Of a stretch of 64,000 nt of DNA, positions 52,303 through 61,949 are shown piece by piece. The DNA comes from an uncultured Johnsonella sp. GTDB lineage: Bacteria; Bacillota; Clostridia; Lachnospirales; Lachnospiraceae. Location of the stretch: the NCBI GenBank assembly GCA_937927235.1, contig CALBCM010000015.1:36377-100376 (forward strand). The letters run 5' to 3'. Position 1 is the stretch's first letter. Each line of letters starts with the position of its first letter. A program made the position numbers and the translations under genes. The notes under the pieces were generated by a model. That model saw only the letters and a program-made list of their open reading frames with translations. It ran no database searches and had not been told where the DNA came from.

Positions 52303-55300
52303 ATGGCATTTACGCATCTTCATACACATACAGAATATTCACTTTTAGACGGCTCAAGCAAAATAGACGAGATTATAGCCAGAGCAAAGGAGCTTGGGAT
52401 GGATTCGCTTGCGATAACCGACCACGGTGTAATGTATGGGGTAATAAATTTTTATACCGCGGCAAAAGCTGCCGGGATAAAGCCTATACTCGGTTCCGAA
52501 GTCTATGTAAGCCCCGGGTCACGTTTCGACAGAGAAAGAGTAAGCGGAGAGGATAGGTATTACCATCTTGTGCTGTTAGCAGAAAATAATACAGGCTATA
52601 CCAATCTGATGAAAATAGTTTCAAGAGGCTTTACTGACGGCTTTTATTATAAGCCGAGAGTAGATTATGAAGTTTTAAGTCAGTACAGCGAGGGGATTAT
52701 AGCACTTTCAGCCTGCCTTGCTGGTGAGGTGGCAAAAAATATTACTAGAAATAACTATGAGGAAGCTAAGGCTGCTGCATTCAGGTATCAGGATATATTC
52801 GGAAAGGGAAATTTTTTTCTGGAAATGCAGGACCATGGCTATCCCAAACAAAAGCTTGTAAATCAAAACCTTTTAAAAATGAGCAGGGAAACGGGCATTG
52901 AGCTTGTGGCTACCAACGATGTGCATTATACTTTTGAAGAAGATGTGGCTGCACATGATATTCTGCTTTGTATACAGACTGCAAAAAAAGTAAAGGATGC
53001 GGACAGACTAAGATATGAAGGAGGGCAGTTTTTCTTAAAGTCGGAAGCACAGATGAGAGAGCTCTTCCCCTATGCTCCCGAGGCGGTAGAAAATACACAT
53101 AGGATTGCACAAAGATGCAATGTAGATATAGAATTTGGGATTACCAAGCTGCCTGAATATGAAGTTCCCGAAGGCTACACCGCTTTTTCCTACTTAAAAA
53201 AAATATGCTATAGAGGGCTTGCACAGCGCTATGGCAGGGATAAGGCTTTGCGGCTGGATGAGATCAAGGCTAAGCTGAATTTTGAGCTTGAGGTTATAAA
53301 TAAAATGGGCTATGTAGACTATTTTCTGATAGTCTGGGATTATATAAGCTTTGCAAAGTCAAGAGGAATAGCAGTTGGACCCGGCAGAGGCTCGGCTGCC
53401 GGAAGCATAGCCTCATATTGTATGGGGATTACTGATATAGACCCTATAAAATATCAGCTGATATTTGAAAGGTTTTTAAATCCTGAAAGAGTGACTATGC
53501 CCGATATAGACGTTGATTTTTGTTATGAGAGAAGGCAGGAGGTTATAGACTATGTAGTCAAAAAATACGGGAAAGACAGAGTTTGTCAGATAATTACGTT
53601 TGGAACGATGGCGGCAAGAGGTGTAATCAGAGATGTGGGAAGGGTGCTTGACTTGCCCTATGCAAGATGCGATACAGTGGCAAAGATGATACCGCTTGAC
53701 CTTAAGATGACTCTTGACCTTGCTTTGAAGCAGAGCAAGGAGCTTAAAAATCTATATGACACTGATATGGAGATAAAAAATCTGATTGATATGAGCAGAA
53801 GGCTTGAGGGGCTTCCTAGACACAGCTCTATGCACGCAGCCGGCGTAGTTATATCCAAGAGCAGCATAGATGATTATGTGCCCCTGGCAAAGGCTGCGGA
53901 CGGCTCCATAACTACACAGTTTACTATGGGAATACTTGAAAGCCTCGGGCTTTTAAAAATGGATTTTCTAGGACTCAGGACACTTACAGTAATCCAAAAT
54001 ACTGTTGAGCAGATTCAAAAAAAATATGGTGAAAAAATAGATATATTAGAAATAGATTATGAGGATAAGGAAGTCTACGGGCTGATTTCGACAGGTAAAA
54101 CAGAGGGAATATTTCAGCTTGAATCCTCAGGAATGTCCAGCTTTATGAAAGAGCTTAAGCCTGAAAATATGGAAGACATAATAGCCGGAATATCCTTATA
54201 CAGACCCGGACCTATGGATTTTATTCCAAAGTATATAAGAGGGAAGCGGCAGAAATCAGCGGTAAGCTATGATACTCCTCAGCTTGAAGCTATACTTTCA
54301 CCTACTTACGGCTGCATAGTTTATCAGGAGCAGGTAATGCAGATGGTGCGTGAGCTGGCAGGCTTTTCACTTGGTCAGAGCGATGTCATAAGGCGTGCAA
54401 TGAGTAAGAAAAAAGCTGACGAGATGGAAAAGCAGAGGAAGTATTTTGTATATGGCAATAGTGAAGCAGGAGTGCCTGGCTGTCTTAAAAACGGCATTTC
54501 TGAAGAAGTGGCAAATAGAATCTTTGATGAAATGGCAGACTTTGCCAACTATGCATTTAATAAATCACATGCTGCCTGCTATGCTTTTGTATCATATCAG
54601 ACTGCATATTTAAAATATCATTATCCCAAAGAATTCATGGCAGCCATACTTACTTCAGTCATGGACAACACCTCAAAGGTTGCAGAATATATAATCAGCT
54701 GCCGTGAAATGGGAATAGCCATACTGCCGCCGGATATAAATGAGGGAGAAGCAAATTTCAGCGTTTCCGACAAGGGCATACGCTTTGGACTTTCAGCAAT
54801 AAAGAGCATAGGCAGAGCGGTTTCTGACGAGATTATAAAAAGCCGCAATGAATCTGGAAGCTTTGTTTCACTTGAAGATTTTATAAATAGATTATCTAAT
54901 AAAGAGGTAAATAAGAGAACTATTGAAAATTTTATAAAATCAGGGGCTCTTGACTGCCTGCCCGGAAACAGGAAGCAAAAGTTGCAGATATCAACTTTGC
55001 TGCTTGATGAAAAAAGCAAGTCAAAAAAAGAAGCCGTAGCAGGTCAGTTAAGTTTATTTGATGTAGCAGGAGAGGATATGAAAAAAGACCTGCAGGAAAA
55101 ATCGGCGCTAAGGTACAAGCTGCCTGATATCGAGGAATTTTCATTAAATCAGATACTGGCTTTTGAAAAGGAAATACTAGGGGTTTATATAAGCGGGCAT
55201 CCCCTAGATGAATATCTTGACATCATCAACAAAAATACGACTGCAAAAACCTCTGATTTTAAAGCTGATGATAAAATCGGCAAAACAAGGCTTAAAGATG

Positions 55301-55797
55301 AGCAATTGGTAGTGCTTGGAGGTCTTATAAGCTCCGTAAATATTAAAAATGTAAAGAATATGCAGACTATGGCATTTCTAACTCTTGAGGATATGTTTGG
55401 GAGTGTGGAGGTTGTGGTATTTCCAAAGGTCTATGATAAATATTTGTATTTATTAAAAGAGGATAACAAGGTATTTGTAAGTGGCAGAATAAATCTTTCT
55501 GACGAAGCACAGGGCAAGCTTATCTGCAATAAAATAGTGTCTTTTGATGAGGCGACGAGGGAGCTTTGGATTCAGTATAAAAATCTTGAAGCCTATAAGG
55601 CTGATTTTGAAGCCTTGATGCGGGATATAAGGGAAGCTCCGGGACAAGATGAGCTGATACTGTATCTCAAGGAAGAAAAAGCTAAAAAAAATTTTGGAAA
55701 TGAAAAAAAACTGGATGCGGCAAAGCTCCTTCCTGTGCTGGAGAACAGGCTTGGAGCAGATAATGTTAAATGTGTATCAAAACACTTGAAGTTATAA
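52303..55797 (+). CDS. dnaE: DNA polymerase III alpha subunit DnaE
   Basis: 1164 residues. The PHP domain begins at residue 4 (THLHTHTEYSLLDG). The catalytic palm holds PDIDVDF near residue 400, and finger, HhH, OB (about 980-1060) and C-terminal regions follow in the DnaE order. It has no inserted DEDD exonuclease, as expected for DnaE rather than PolC. In Firmicutes DnaE extends primers at the fork with PolC. The start follows GGAAGGAGGT. pfkA follows after 78 bases. Confidence 0.96.
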   Translation: MAFTHLHTHTEYSLLDGSSKIDEIIARAKELGMDSLAITDHGVMYGVINFYTAAKAAGIKPILGSEVYVSPGSRFDRERVSGEDRYYHLVLLAENNTGYTNLMKIVSRGFTDGFYYKPRVDYEVLSQYSEGIIALSACLAGEVAKNITRNNYEEAKAAAFRYQDIFGKGNFFLEMQDHGYPKQKLVNQNLLKMSRETGIELVATNDVHYTFEEDVAAHDILLCIQTAKKVKDADRLRYEGGQFFLKSEAQMRELFPYAPEAVENTHRIAQRCNVDIEFGITKLPEYEVPEGYTAFSYLKKICYRGLAQRYGRDKALRLDEIKAKLNFELEVINKMGYVDYFLIVWDYISFAKSRGIAVGPGRGSAAGSIASYCMGITDIDPIKYQLIFERFLNPERVTMPDIDVDFCYERRQEVIDYVVKKYGKDRVCQIITFGTMAARGVIRDVGRVLDLPYARCDTVAKMIPLDLKMTLDLALKQSKELKNLYDTDMEIKNLIDMSRRLEGLPRHSSMHAAGVVISKSSIDDYVPLAKAADGSITTQFTMGILESLGLLKMDFLGLRTLTVIQNTVEQIQKKYGEKIDILEIDYEDKEVYGLISTGKTEGIFQLESSGMSSFMKELKPENMEDIIAGISLYRPGPMDFIPKYIRGKRQKSAVSYDTPQLEAILSPTYGCIVYQEQVMQMVRELAGFSLGQSDVIRRAMSKKKADEMEKQRKYFVYGNSEAGVPGCLKNGISEEVANRIFDEMADFANYAFNKSHAACYAFVSYQTAYLKYHYPKEFMAAILTSVMDNTSKVAEYIISCREMGIAILPPDINEGEANFSVSDKGIRFGLSAIKSIGRAVSDEIIKSRNESGSFVSLEDFINRLSNKEVNKRTIENFIKSGALDCLPGNRKQKLQISTLLLDEKSKSKKEAVAGQLSLFDVAGEDMKKDLQEKSALRYKLPDIEEFSLNQILAFEKEILGVYISGHPLDEYLDIINKNTTAKTSDFKADDKIGKTRLKDEQLVVLGGLISSVNIKNVKNMQTMAFLTLEDMFGSVEVVVFPKVYDKYLYLLKEDNKVFVSGRINLSDEAQGKLICNKIVSFDEATRELWIQYKNLEAYKADFEALMRDIREAPGQDELILYLKEEKAKKNFGNEKKLDAAKLLPVLENRLGADNVKCVSKHLKL

Positions 55798-55875
55798 GCA
55801 GCTATGTGTTAATATTATACAGCTTGATAAAAGCGATGGAAGCTGGGCATATAGAGCTAATAGGGAGGATATTTT

Positions 55876-56856
55876 ATGGCAAAAATTAAAGAGGTCAAAA
55901 CTATAGGAATACTTACAAGCGGAGGAGATGCTCCCGGCATGAATGCGGCAATACGTGCGGTGGTTCGTACTGCAATACATAAGAATCTTAGGGTTAAGGG
56001 GATAATGAGGGGATATGCCGGGCTTTTACAGGAAGAAATCATAGACATGGAAAGCACCAGCGTGTCTGATATAATCCACAGGGGCGGAACCATACTTTAT
56101 ACTGCAAGGAGCAGTGAATTTATTACCAGAGAGGGACAGGAGCTTGGAGCTAGTATCTGTAAGAAGCACGGCATAGACGGCATGGTGGTGATAGGGGGCG
56201 ATGGCTCCTTTAAAGGAGCTGAAAAGCTTTCAGAGCTTGGAGTAAATACTATAGGTATTCCCGGAACTATTGACCTTGATATAGCCTGCACGGATTATAC
56301 GATAGGTTTTGATACAGCAGTAAATACTGCAATGGATGCTATAGATAAGGTGAGAGATACTTCCACCTCACATGAGCGCTGCAGTATAATTGAGGTAATG
56401 GGAAGAAATGCCGGCTACATAGCTTTGTGGTGCGGATTTGCAAACGGTGCAGAGGATATACTGATTCCTGAAAGGTATGACGGAGATGAGCAAAAACTTA
56501 TAAATAGAATTATTGATAATAGAAAACGCGGCAAGAAGCATCATATTATTATAAATGCTGAGGGAATAGGACATTCTACTTCTATGTCAAAACGTATTGA
56601 GGCTGCTACAGGAATTGAAACCAGAGCAACCATCCTAGGCTATATGCAAAGAGGAGGTACCCCTACCTGCAAGGACAGATTTTATGCTTCTATTATGGGA
56701 GCAAAGGCGGTTGAGCTTTTAACTGCCGGGAAATCAAACAGACTTGTGGCATATAGGAAAGGAGAATTTTGTGATTTTGATATTAAAGAAGCATTAAATA
56801 TGAAAAAAGATATTTCTGAGGAGCAGTACAGAATCAGCAGAATGCTTGTAAGATAG
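55876..56856 (+). CDS. pfkA: ATP-dependent 6-phosphofructokinase
   Basis: 326 residues, the normal PfkA length. Nucleotide-binding loop TSGGDAPGMNAAIR (about 13-26), GGDGSFKGA with the Gly that marks ATP rather than PPi use, catalytic GTIDLDI (Asp127 region) and MGRNAGYIAL are all present. It commits fructose 6-phosphate to glycolysis. dnaE-pfkA order is widespread in Firmicutes. Confidence 0.96.
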   Translation: MAKIKEVKTIGILTSGGDAPGMNAAIRAVVRTAIHKNLRVKGIMRGYAGLLQEEIIDMESTSVSDIIHRGGTILYTARSSEFITREGQELGASICKKHGIDGMVVIGGDGSFKGAEKLSELGVNTIGIPGTIDLDIACTDYTIGFDTAVNTAMDAIDKVRDTSTSHERCSIIEVMGRNAGYIALWCGFANGAEDILIPERYDGDEQKLINRIIDNRKRGKKHHIIINAEGIGHSTSMSKRIEAATGIETRATILGYMQRGGTPTCKDRFYASIMGAKAVELLTAGKSNRLVAYRKGEFCDFDIKEALNMKKDISEEQYRISRMLVR

Positions 56857-56878
56857 TCTAGTTAATAGAAGGGAATAT

Positions 56879-57211
56879 ATGTCTGAAAAAATAAATTCCA
56901 CAGTTTTATGTGGTGCAAATTCATATACACGCAAATATTACTTAAACCCTGAATTTAATCTTTTGCCGGAAACGGTTAAAAAGGATCTGCAGATAATGTG
57001 CGTTACTTTTACGGAAAATGTAGGAGGTCAGCTTACTCTGGAGTTTGATGCAGGAGGAAATTTACAGTTTAGGGTGGCAGCGGATGATGCTGATTATCTG
57101 TTTGATGAGATTGAGAGCGGAATGCTCATAAGCGACTTTCAGAGAAAGAAAAGAGAAATTCTGGAAGAAGTTGAATTGTTTTACAAAATAATAATTTTAA
57201 AGATGAACTAA
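56879..57211 (+). CDS. Conserved small protein between pfkA and dusB
   Basis: 110 residues, cytoplasmic. CGANSYTRKYYLNPEF, LQIMCVTFTENVGGQLTLEF and DEIESGMLISDFQRKKREIL recur in a Lachnospiraceae family that resembles DUF6145; I cannot confirm the number. It is predicted to be a small alpha/beta protein. Function unknown. It lies 22 bases after pfkA and 4 before dusB, implying cotranscription. Confidence 0.7.
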   Translation: MSEKINSTVLCGANSYTRKYYLNPEFNLLPETVKKDLQIMCVTFTENVGGQLTLEFDAGGNLQFRVAADDADYLFDEIESGMLISDFQRKKREILEEVELFYKIIILKMN

Positions 57212-57215
57212 AAGG

Positions 57216-58211
57216 ATGGAATTAGATTTTAATATAGGAAATGTCCGCATTAAAGGAGGCATTTGCCTTGGACCTATGGCAGGCGTAGGCGATTTAGCCT
57301 TTAGAAGACTGTGCAGAGAAGAAGGCTGCAGCCTTACCTGCACCGAGATGGTCAGTTCAAAGGCGTTACTATACGGCAGCAAAAAGACTGAAAAATTGCT
57401 GAAAATAGCAAAAGATGAGCATCCTGTGGCAGTGCAGCTTTTTGGCTCCGATGCTTATATACTGACAGAGATGGCGCTTAAGCTTGAGGCAATGGATTTT
57501 GACATAATAGATTTAAATATGGGCTGCCCGATGCCTAAAATAGTAGGCAATAATGAGGGAGCGGCGCTGATGAAGGAGCCTAGGCTGATTGAAAAAATAC
57601 TGAAAACTATGACCTCAAGGCTTAAGAAGCCTCTGACTGTAAAAATAAGAAAGGGCTTTAATGAGGATAATATTAATGCAGTTGAAATTGCAAAAATTGC
57701 ACAGGATGCCGGCGTGGCTGCAATAGCAGTGCATGGAAGGAGCAGAGAACAGCTTTATAGTGGGAAAGCGGATTGGAGTATAATAAGAAAAGTCAAAGAA
57801 GCGGTAAGCATACCTGTAATCGGAAATGGTGATATTTGCGATGGAGAATCGGCACTTGGAATGCTAAAAGAAACCGGCTGTGACGGAATAATGATAGCAA
57901 GAGCCGCAAGGGGAAATCCGTGGATTTTCAGACAGGTGCTTGATTATTTGAAAGAAGACAGCAAAGTTGTAAAAAATAAAAGCTTAAAGGATAATTTAAG
58001 CTATGGCGAAGTAATAAAAACTATATTAAGGCATACAAAAATGCAGATAGAAAATGAGGGAGAATATATCGGAGTAAAGAGCATGAGAAAACATGCCGCC
58101 TGGTATACTCACGGTTTTAAAAATTCAGCTAAGCTTCGTGATGCTGTAAATCATGCTGAAACCTATAAAGAATTTGAAGAACTGCTGATAAAATATGAAG
58201 CAGTACACTAG
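57216..58211 (+). CDS. dusB: tRNA-dihydrouridine synthase (DusB type)
   Basis: 331 residues, FMN-binding TIM barrel. LGPMAGVGDLAFRRLCREEG, the catalytic Cys in LNMGCPMPKI (about residue 102), the HGRSREQLYSG loop and IMIARAARGNPWIF phosphate site are typical. It reduces uridine to dihydrouridine in the tRNA D loop. Codon start ATG with AAAGG four bases before. It precedes greA-lysS, as in many clostridia. Confidence 0.93.
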   Translation: MELDFNIGNVRIKGGICLGPMAGVGDLAFRRLCREEGCSLTCTEMVSSKALLYGSKKTEKLLKIAKDEHPVAVQLFGSDAYILTEMALKLEAMDFDIIDLNMGCPMPKIVGNNEGAALMKEPRLIEKILKTMTSRLKKPLTVKIRKGFNEDNINAVEIAKIAQDAGVAAIAVHGRSREQLYSGKADWSIIRKVKEAVSIPVIGNGDICDGESALGMLKETGCDGIMIARAARGNPWIFRQVLDYLKEDSKVVKNKSLKDNLSYGEVIKTILRHTKMQIENEGEYIGVKSMRKHAAWYTHGFKNSAKLRDAVNHAETYKEFEELLIKYEAVH

Positions 58212-58273
58212 CTTGACACCTAATACAGGTGTAAGTTATAATGCCGGGTATTATATTAATATTGGAGGAAAAA

Positions 58274-58765
58274 ATGGCGGAAAGTAAGAATATATTGACT
58301 TCTGCGGGATTAAAGCGTTATGAAGAGGAGCTTCATGATTTAAAAGTCAATAAGAGAAAGGATATAGCACAAAAGATTAAAGAGGCGAGAGAGCAAGGAG
58401 ACCTCTCGGAAAATGCGGAATATGATGCCGCAAAGGATGAGCAAAGACAGAATGAGGCAAGAATTGAGCAGCTTGAAAATCTTCTTAAAAATGCCGAGGT
58501 AATAGATGAGGATGATATAAACCTTGATGTTATCAGTGTGGGCTGCAATGTTACTGTACTTGACAAGCTGGATAATGAAGAAATGGACTTTATGATAGTA
58601 GGAGCGACGGAAACTGATTCAAGAGAAGGTAAAATAAGTAATGAATCGCCTGTGGGAAGTGCTTTATTAGGGAAAAAAGAGGGAGATACCGTTTTAGTGG
58701 AAACACCTATGGGAACAATAGAGTATAAGGTTTTAGCAATCCACAGAGGAAACAGGGGAGAGTAA
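58274..58765 (+). CDS. greA: Transcript cleavage factor GreA
   Basis: 163 residues from the ATG at 58274 (after TTGGAGGA); an upstream in-frame ATG at 58241 is not family-like. The N-terminal coiled coil carries DLSENAEYDAAKDEQ with the catalytic acidic tip, and the C-terminal FKBP-like domain ends in VLAIHRGNRGE. It rescues backtracked RNA polymerase. The lysS ATG follows its stop directly. Confidence 0.95.
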   Translation: MAESKNILTSAGLKRYEEELHDLKVNKRKDIAQKIKEAREQGDLSENAEYDAAKDEQRQNEARIEQLENLLKNAEVIDEDDINLDVISVGCNVTVLDKLDNEEMDFMIVGATETDSREGKISNESPVGSALLGKKEGDTVLVETPMGTIEYKVLAIHRGNRGE

Positions 58766-60298
58766 ATGTCTGATATTAATAATTTAAAAGAACACGAAAA
58801 CAAAGCCGCGGATGAACCTGCAAAGGAAATTACTAAAGAAGAATTAAATCATCTGCTTAAGGCGAGGCTGGATAAGCTTGCGGAGCTGCAGGCTTCAGGC
58901 AATGACCCCTATGCCGTAACAAAATATACTGCAAGCAATCATGCCGCAGATATAGTGGATTCTTATGAAGACTTTGAGTCAAAAACGGTATCGTTGGCAG
59001 GCAGGCTGATGTCAAAAAGGATTATGGGCAAGGCAAGCTTTTGCAATCTGCTTGATGTTACCGGAAGGATTCAAAGCTATGTGGCAAGGGACAGCATAGG
59101 TACGAAAGAATATGCTGCGTTTAAAAAGCTTGATATAGGTGATATAGTAGGAATAACAGGTACCGTATTTAAAACTAAAACCGGAGAGATCAGCATACAT
59201 GCGACAAAGCTGGAGCTTTTATCCAAGAGCCTCAGGCCGCTGCCTGAAAAATTCCACGGACTTACCGATACTGATACAAGATACAGGCAAAGATATGTTG
59301 ACCTTATAATGAATTCCGAGGTAAGAGAAACCTTTATTAAGCGCTCGAAAATTATAACCGAAATCAGAAAGTTTTTTGATGCAGAGGGATTTATGGAGGT
59401 TGAAACTCCTATGCTTGTATCCAATGCGGGCGGCGCTGCGGCGAGACCTTTTGAAACCCATTATAATGCACTGGATGAGGATATAAAGCTTAGAATTTCA
59501 ATAGAGCTTTATCTTAAAAGGCTGATAGTAGGAGGACTTGAAAAGGTTTATGAAATAGGCAGAGTATTTAGGAATGAGGGAGTTGATACAAGGCATAACC
59601 CCGAATTTACCCTGCTGGAGCTTTATCAGGCGTATACCGATTATTACGGGATGATGGAGCTTACTGAAAATCTTTTCAGGCACCTTGCTAAAGAAGTCTG
59701 CAAAAGCACCGTAATCCCTTACGCTGAGGAAATGATAGACCTTGGAAAGCCCTTTGAAAAAATTACTTTGGTTGAGGCGGTGAAAAAATATGCAGGCGTG
59801 GATTTTGATGAAATTGCCGATACTGCCTCTGCAAAGGAAATAGCTAAGCAGCATAATCTTCAATTTGAAGAAAGGCATACAAAGGGAGATATATTAAATT
59901 TATTTTTTGAGGAATATGCAGAAAAAAATCTTATACAGCCTACCTTTGTAATAGATTATCCTGTAGAGGTTTCACCACTTACTAAGAAAAAACCGGAAAA
60001 CCCGGCTTTTGTTGAAAGGTTTGAGCTTTTTATCTATGGCAGAGAGATGGCAAATGCCTATTCCGAATTAAACGACCCTATAGACCAGAAAGCGCGATTT
60101 GCAGCTCAGGAGGAGGCTTTTGCAGCAGGGGATGAAGAAGCCAACCACACCGATGAGGACTTTTTAAATGCACTTGAGATAGGTATGCCTCCTACAGGCG
60201 GCATAGGCTATGGAATAGATAGACTGGTGATGCTGCTTACCAATTCACAGTCTATAAGGGATGTGTTGCTGTTCCCTACGATGAAATCTTTATCGTAA
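58766..60298 (+). CDS. lysS: Lysyl-tRNA synthetase, class II
   Basis: 510 residues. OB-fold anticodon domain (about 60-165, with [20 protein letters not shown]) and class II core with motif 2 ([20 protein letters not shown]) and motif 3 ([26 protein letters not shown]). It charges tRNA-Lys. Immediately downstream the base composition changes and mobile-type genes begin, so the lysS end is the edge of the island. Confidence 0.96.
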   Translation: MSDINNLKEHENKAADEPAKEITKEELNHLLKARLDKLAELQASGNDPYAVTKYTASNHAADIVDSYEDFESKTVSLAGRLMSKRIMGKASFCNLLDVTGRIQSYVARDSIGTKEYAAFKKLDIGDIVGITGTVFKTKTGEISIHATKLELLSKSLRPLPEKFHGLTDTDTRYRQRYVDLIMNSEVRETFIKRSKIITEIRKFFDAEGFMEVETPMLVSNAGGAAARPFETHYNALDEDIKLRISIELYLKRLIVGGLEKVYEIGRVFRNEGVDTRHNPEFTLLELYQAYTDYYGMMELTENLFRHLAKEVCKSTVIPYAEEMIDLGKPFEKITLVEAVKKYAGVDFDEIADTASAKEIAKQHNLQFEERHTKGDILNLFFEEYAEKNLIQPTFVIDYPVEVSPLTKKKPENPAFVERFELFIYGREMANAYSELNDPIDQKARFAAQEEAFAAGDEEANHTDEDFLNALEIGMPPTGGIGYGIDRLVMLLTNSQSIRDVLLFPTMKSLS

Positions 60299-60333
60299 GA
60301 AATGGCGTAAAATCAAGGGTTACAGACAGGCAA

Positions 60334-60361
60334 GGTCGAAATTTACGACCGATTTACGACC
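60334..60361 (+). repeat. ATTTACGACC direct repeats next to lysS
   Basis: ATTTACGACC occurs twice (60341-60350 and 60352-60361), and GGTCG at 60334 makes the first copy part of the inverted repeat GGTCG-AAATTTA-CGACC. It sits at the boundary between housekeeping and island DNA and could be an attachment site or regulatory repeat. Confidence 0.45.
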
Positions 60362-60385
60362 AAATAAGAGAACACGTTTATAAAT

Positions 60386-60417
60386 GGAATCCCTCTTGCT
60401 TGGGGGATTCTATTTTT
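60386..60417 (+). terminator. Terminator after lysS
   Basis: GAATCCC (60387-60393) pairs with GGGATTC (60404-60410), followed by TATTTTTAT. Confidence 0.85.
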
Positions 60418-60441
60418 ATAACTCACGTGTGGCGAATTGTA

Positions 60442-60478
60442 TTGAGAATGTGCTACATCTGACGTATAATATTGTCAG
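60442..60478 (+). promoter_or_regulatory. Promoter and operator of the restriction-modification operon
   Basis: TTGAGA (60442-60447), 17 bases, TATAAT (60465-60470). The inverted repeat CTGAC (60459-60463) N10 GTCAG (60474-60478) brackets the -10 element, a repressor-like position. It also includes part of the ribosome binding site of the first gene. Confidence 0.7.
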
Positions 60479-60490
60479 GAGGATTTGCGC

Positions 60491-60670
60491 ATGAATAAGA
60501 CAATTTCCATGAGTATAAGAGTTAGTGAAGAAGAATTAGAGAAGCTTAAACAAGCGGCTCGTATAGAGGCGTATGCATCATATAGTGAATTTGTGAGAAG
60601 AACTGCTTTAATTGAAGCAAAAAGAGTAATAGAAAAAAAGAAAAGGAACAACCATAATGAACATGACTAA
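60491..60670 (+). CDS. Small ribbon-helix-helix protein
   Basis: 59 residues from the ATG at 60491, eight bases after AGGAGG. KTISMSIRVSEEELEKLKQAARIEAYASYSEFVRRTAL is a ribbon-helix-helix fold of the DUF1778/MobC-like kind; the basic tail (KRVIEKKKRNN) could bind DNA. It overlaps the methyltransferase start by 14 bases. Together with the CTGAC-N10-GTCAG operator it probably regulates its own operon, playing the role of the HTH controller proteins of other restriction-modification systems. An antitoxin role is less likely as no toxin is adjacent. Confidence 0.72.
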   Translation: MNKTISMSIRVSEEELEKLKQAARIEAYASYSEFVRRTALIEAKRVIEKKKRNNHNEHD

Positions 60671-61949
60671 TCAAATAAGAGCAGATCTTCTTCCTACAAG
60701 TGTTACAGCAGATAAATATCCTATTCATAAATGGTTTAATTTTGTGGCAGGTTATTCTCCAGAATATGTAGCCCTTGTAGTAGATGAATATGAGAATAAA
60801 AAGAAGGCAAAACCTACAGCAATATTAGATCCATTCGCAGGATGTGCAACAACATCAGTAGTAGCAAATGAATTAGGAATAGAGTCTTTAGGGGTCGAGA
60901 GAAATCCGTTTTTTTATAAAATAGGATTTACTAAAGCAAATTCAAGCAAGACTATTCCGTACATTAATGAAATAGCAGAGGAGTTTAAACAGAAAAATAA
61001 TAAGCACGAGAGTACGTCAAATGTAAAAGATCTTAGTTCAGATGCACAAAAGTATTTGTTAAAAATGTATTCAACTAGGTGTCTGAATAGTCTTTTGGAT
61101 TTGAGAAAGGTTGTTGAATCATATGATGGTTATAAATATTACATGGGTTACACTTTCTTATCTAAAATGTTGGAATTAGTTACAACCGCAAAAACGGATG
61201 GCATATATAAAGCGCCCACATCAGTTAAAAAGAGTATAACCATTAGTGAAGCAATTCAAAAAGTTGAACAATTGTTTTTGGATGGGATACAAGAATATGA
61301 GAGTATGGATTGTAAAACCCAATATGTATATGATTCATGTATAGACTGCAAAATACCGGAGGATCATTTTGATCTAGTAATATTTAGTCCGCCATATTTG
61401 AATAATTTTGATTTTGCAGAAATGACAAGAATGCAAATGTATTTTTGGAATGAGGCAAGTTCATGGAGTGATATTTCGAATAAACACAGAAATCATATGT
61501 TAGTAAATACAACAACAGCGTTGAAATTGGTAAGAGCTCCAGAAATACAAGACAAATATAAAAATGACCTACCTAAACCACTACAAGAGAAGATCGAGCC
61601 AATAGTGGATGAATTGGAGAGATTATTCAAAGTAGAAAAAAAGAGTAAGGACTACTTTAGGATTATTTATCCTTATTTAGGACAAATGAAATTAGTGCTT
61701 GAAAAGTGTTTCAATAGTATGAAAACCGGGGCAGAAATGCACATAATATTGAGTGATGCGGCTTTTTATGGAATCCACATAGATACGCAAGAATACATTG
61801 CTGATATGCTATCAGAAATCGGCGCAAGAGAAATAAGTATTAAAAGAATGAGGGATAGAGGCGATAGGTGGAAATTAGAAAAAAGAGCCAGATCAAATAA
61901 GCAGTTAGGAGAATATGAAATTATTTGTAAAAAAGGAGAAGAAAATTGA
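60657..61949 (+). CDS. DNA methyltransferase (amino-type) of a restriction-modification system
   Basis: 430 residues. SAM-binding motif I is DPFAGCATTS (58-67; the consensus is DPFxGSGTT, so Cys and Ala replace two small residues) and motif IV SPPY (244-247) follows it. SPPY with motif I first suggests an N4-cytosine or N6-adenine methyltransferase. The middle region (about 100-230) is the likely target-recognition part. The gene is A+T-rich compared with lysS. It is cotranslated with the next gene. Confidence 0.85.
   Translation: MNMTNQIRADLLPTSVTADKYPIHKWFNFVAGYSPEYVALVVDEYENKKKAKPTAILDPFAGCATTSVVANELGIESLGVERNPFFYKIGFTKANSSKTIPYINEIAEEFKQKNNKHESTSNVKDLSSDAQKYLLKMYSTRCLNSLLDLRKVVESYDGYKYYMGYTFLSKMLELVTTAKTDGIYKAPTSVKKSITISEAIQKVEQLFLDGIQEYESMDCKTQYVYDSCIDCKIPEDHFDLVIFSPPYLNNFDFAEMTRMQMYFWNEASSWSDISNKHRNHMLVNTTTALKLVRAPEIQDKYKNDLPKPLQEKIEPIVDELERLFKVEKKSKDYFRIIYPYLGQMKLVLEKCFNSMKTGAEMHIILSDAAFYGIHIDTQEYIADMLSEIGAREISIKRMRDRGDRWKLEKRARSNKQLGEYEIICKKGEEN

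Noticed and set aside
58333..58803. Minus-strand open frame of 156 codons
   Set aside because: Antisense to greA, Ser/Leu-rich shadow translation.
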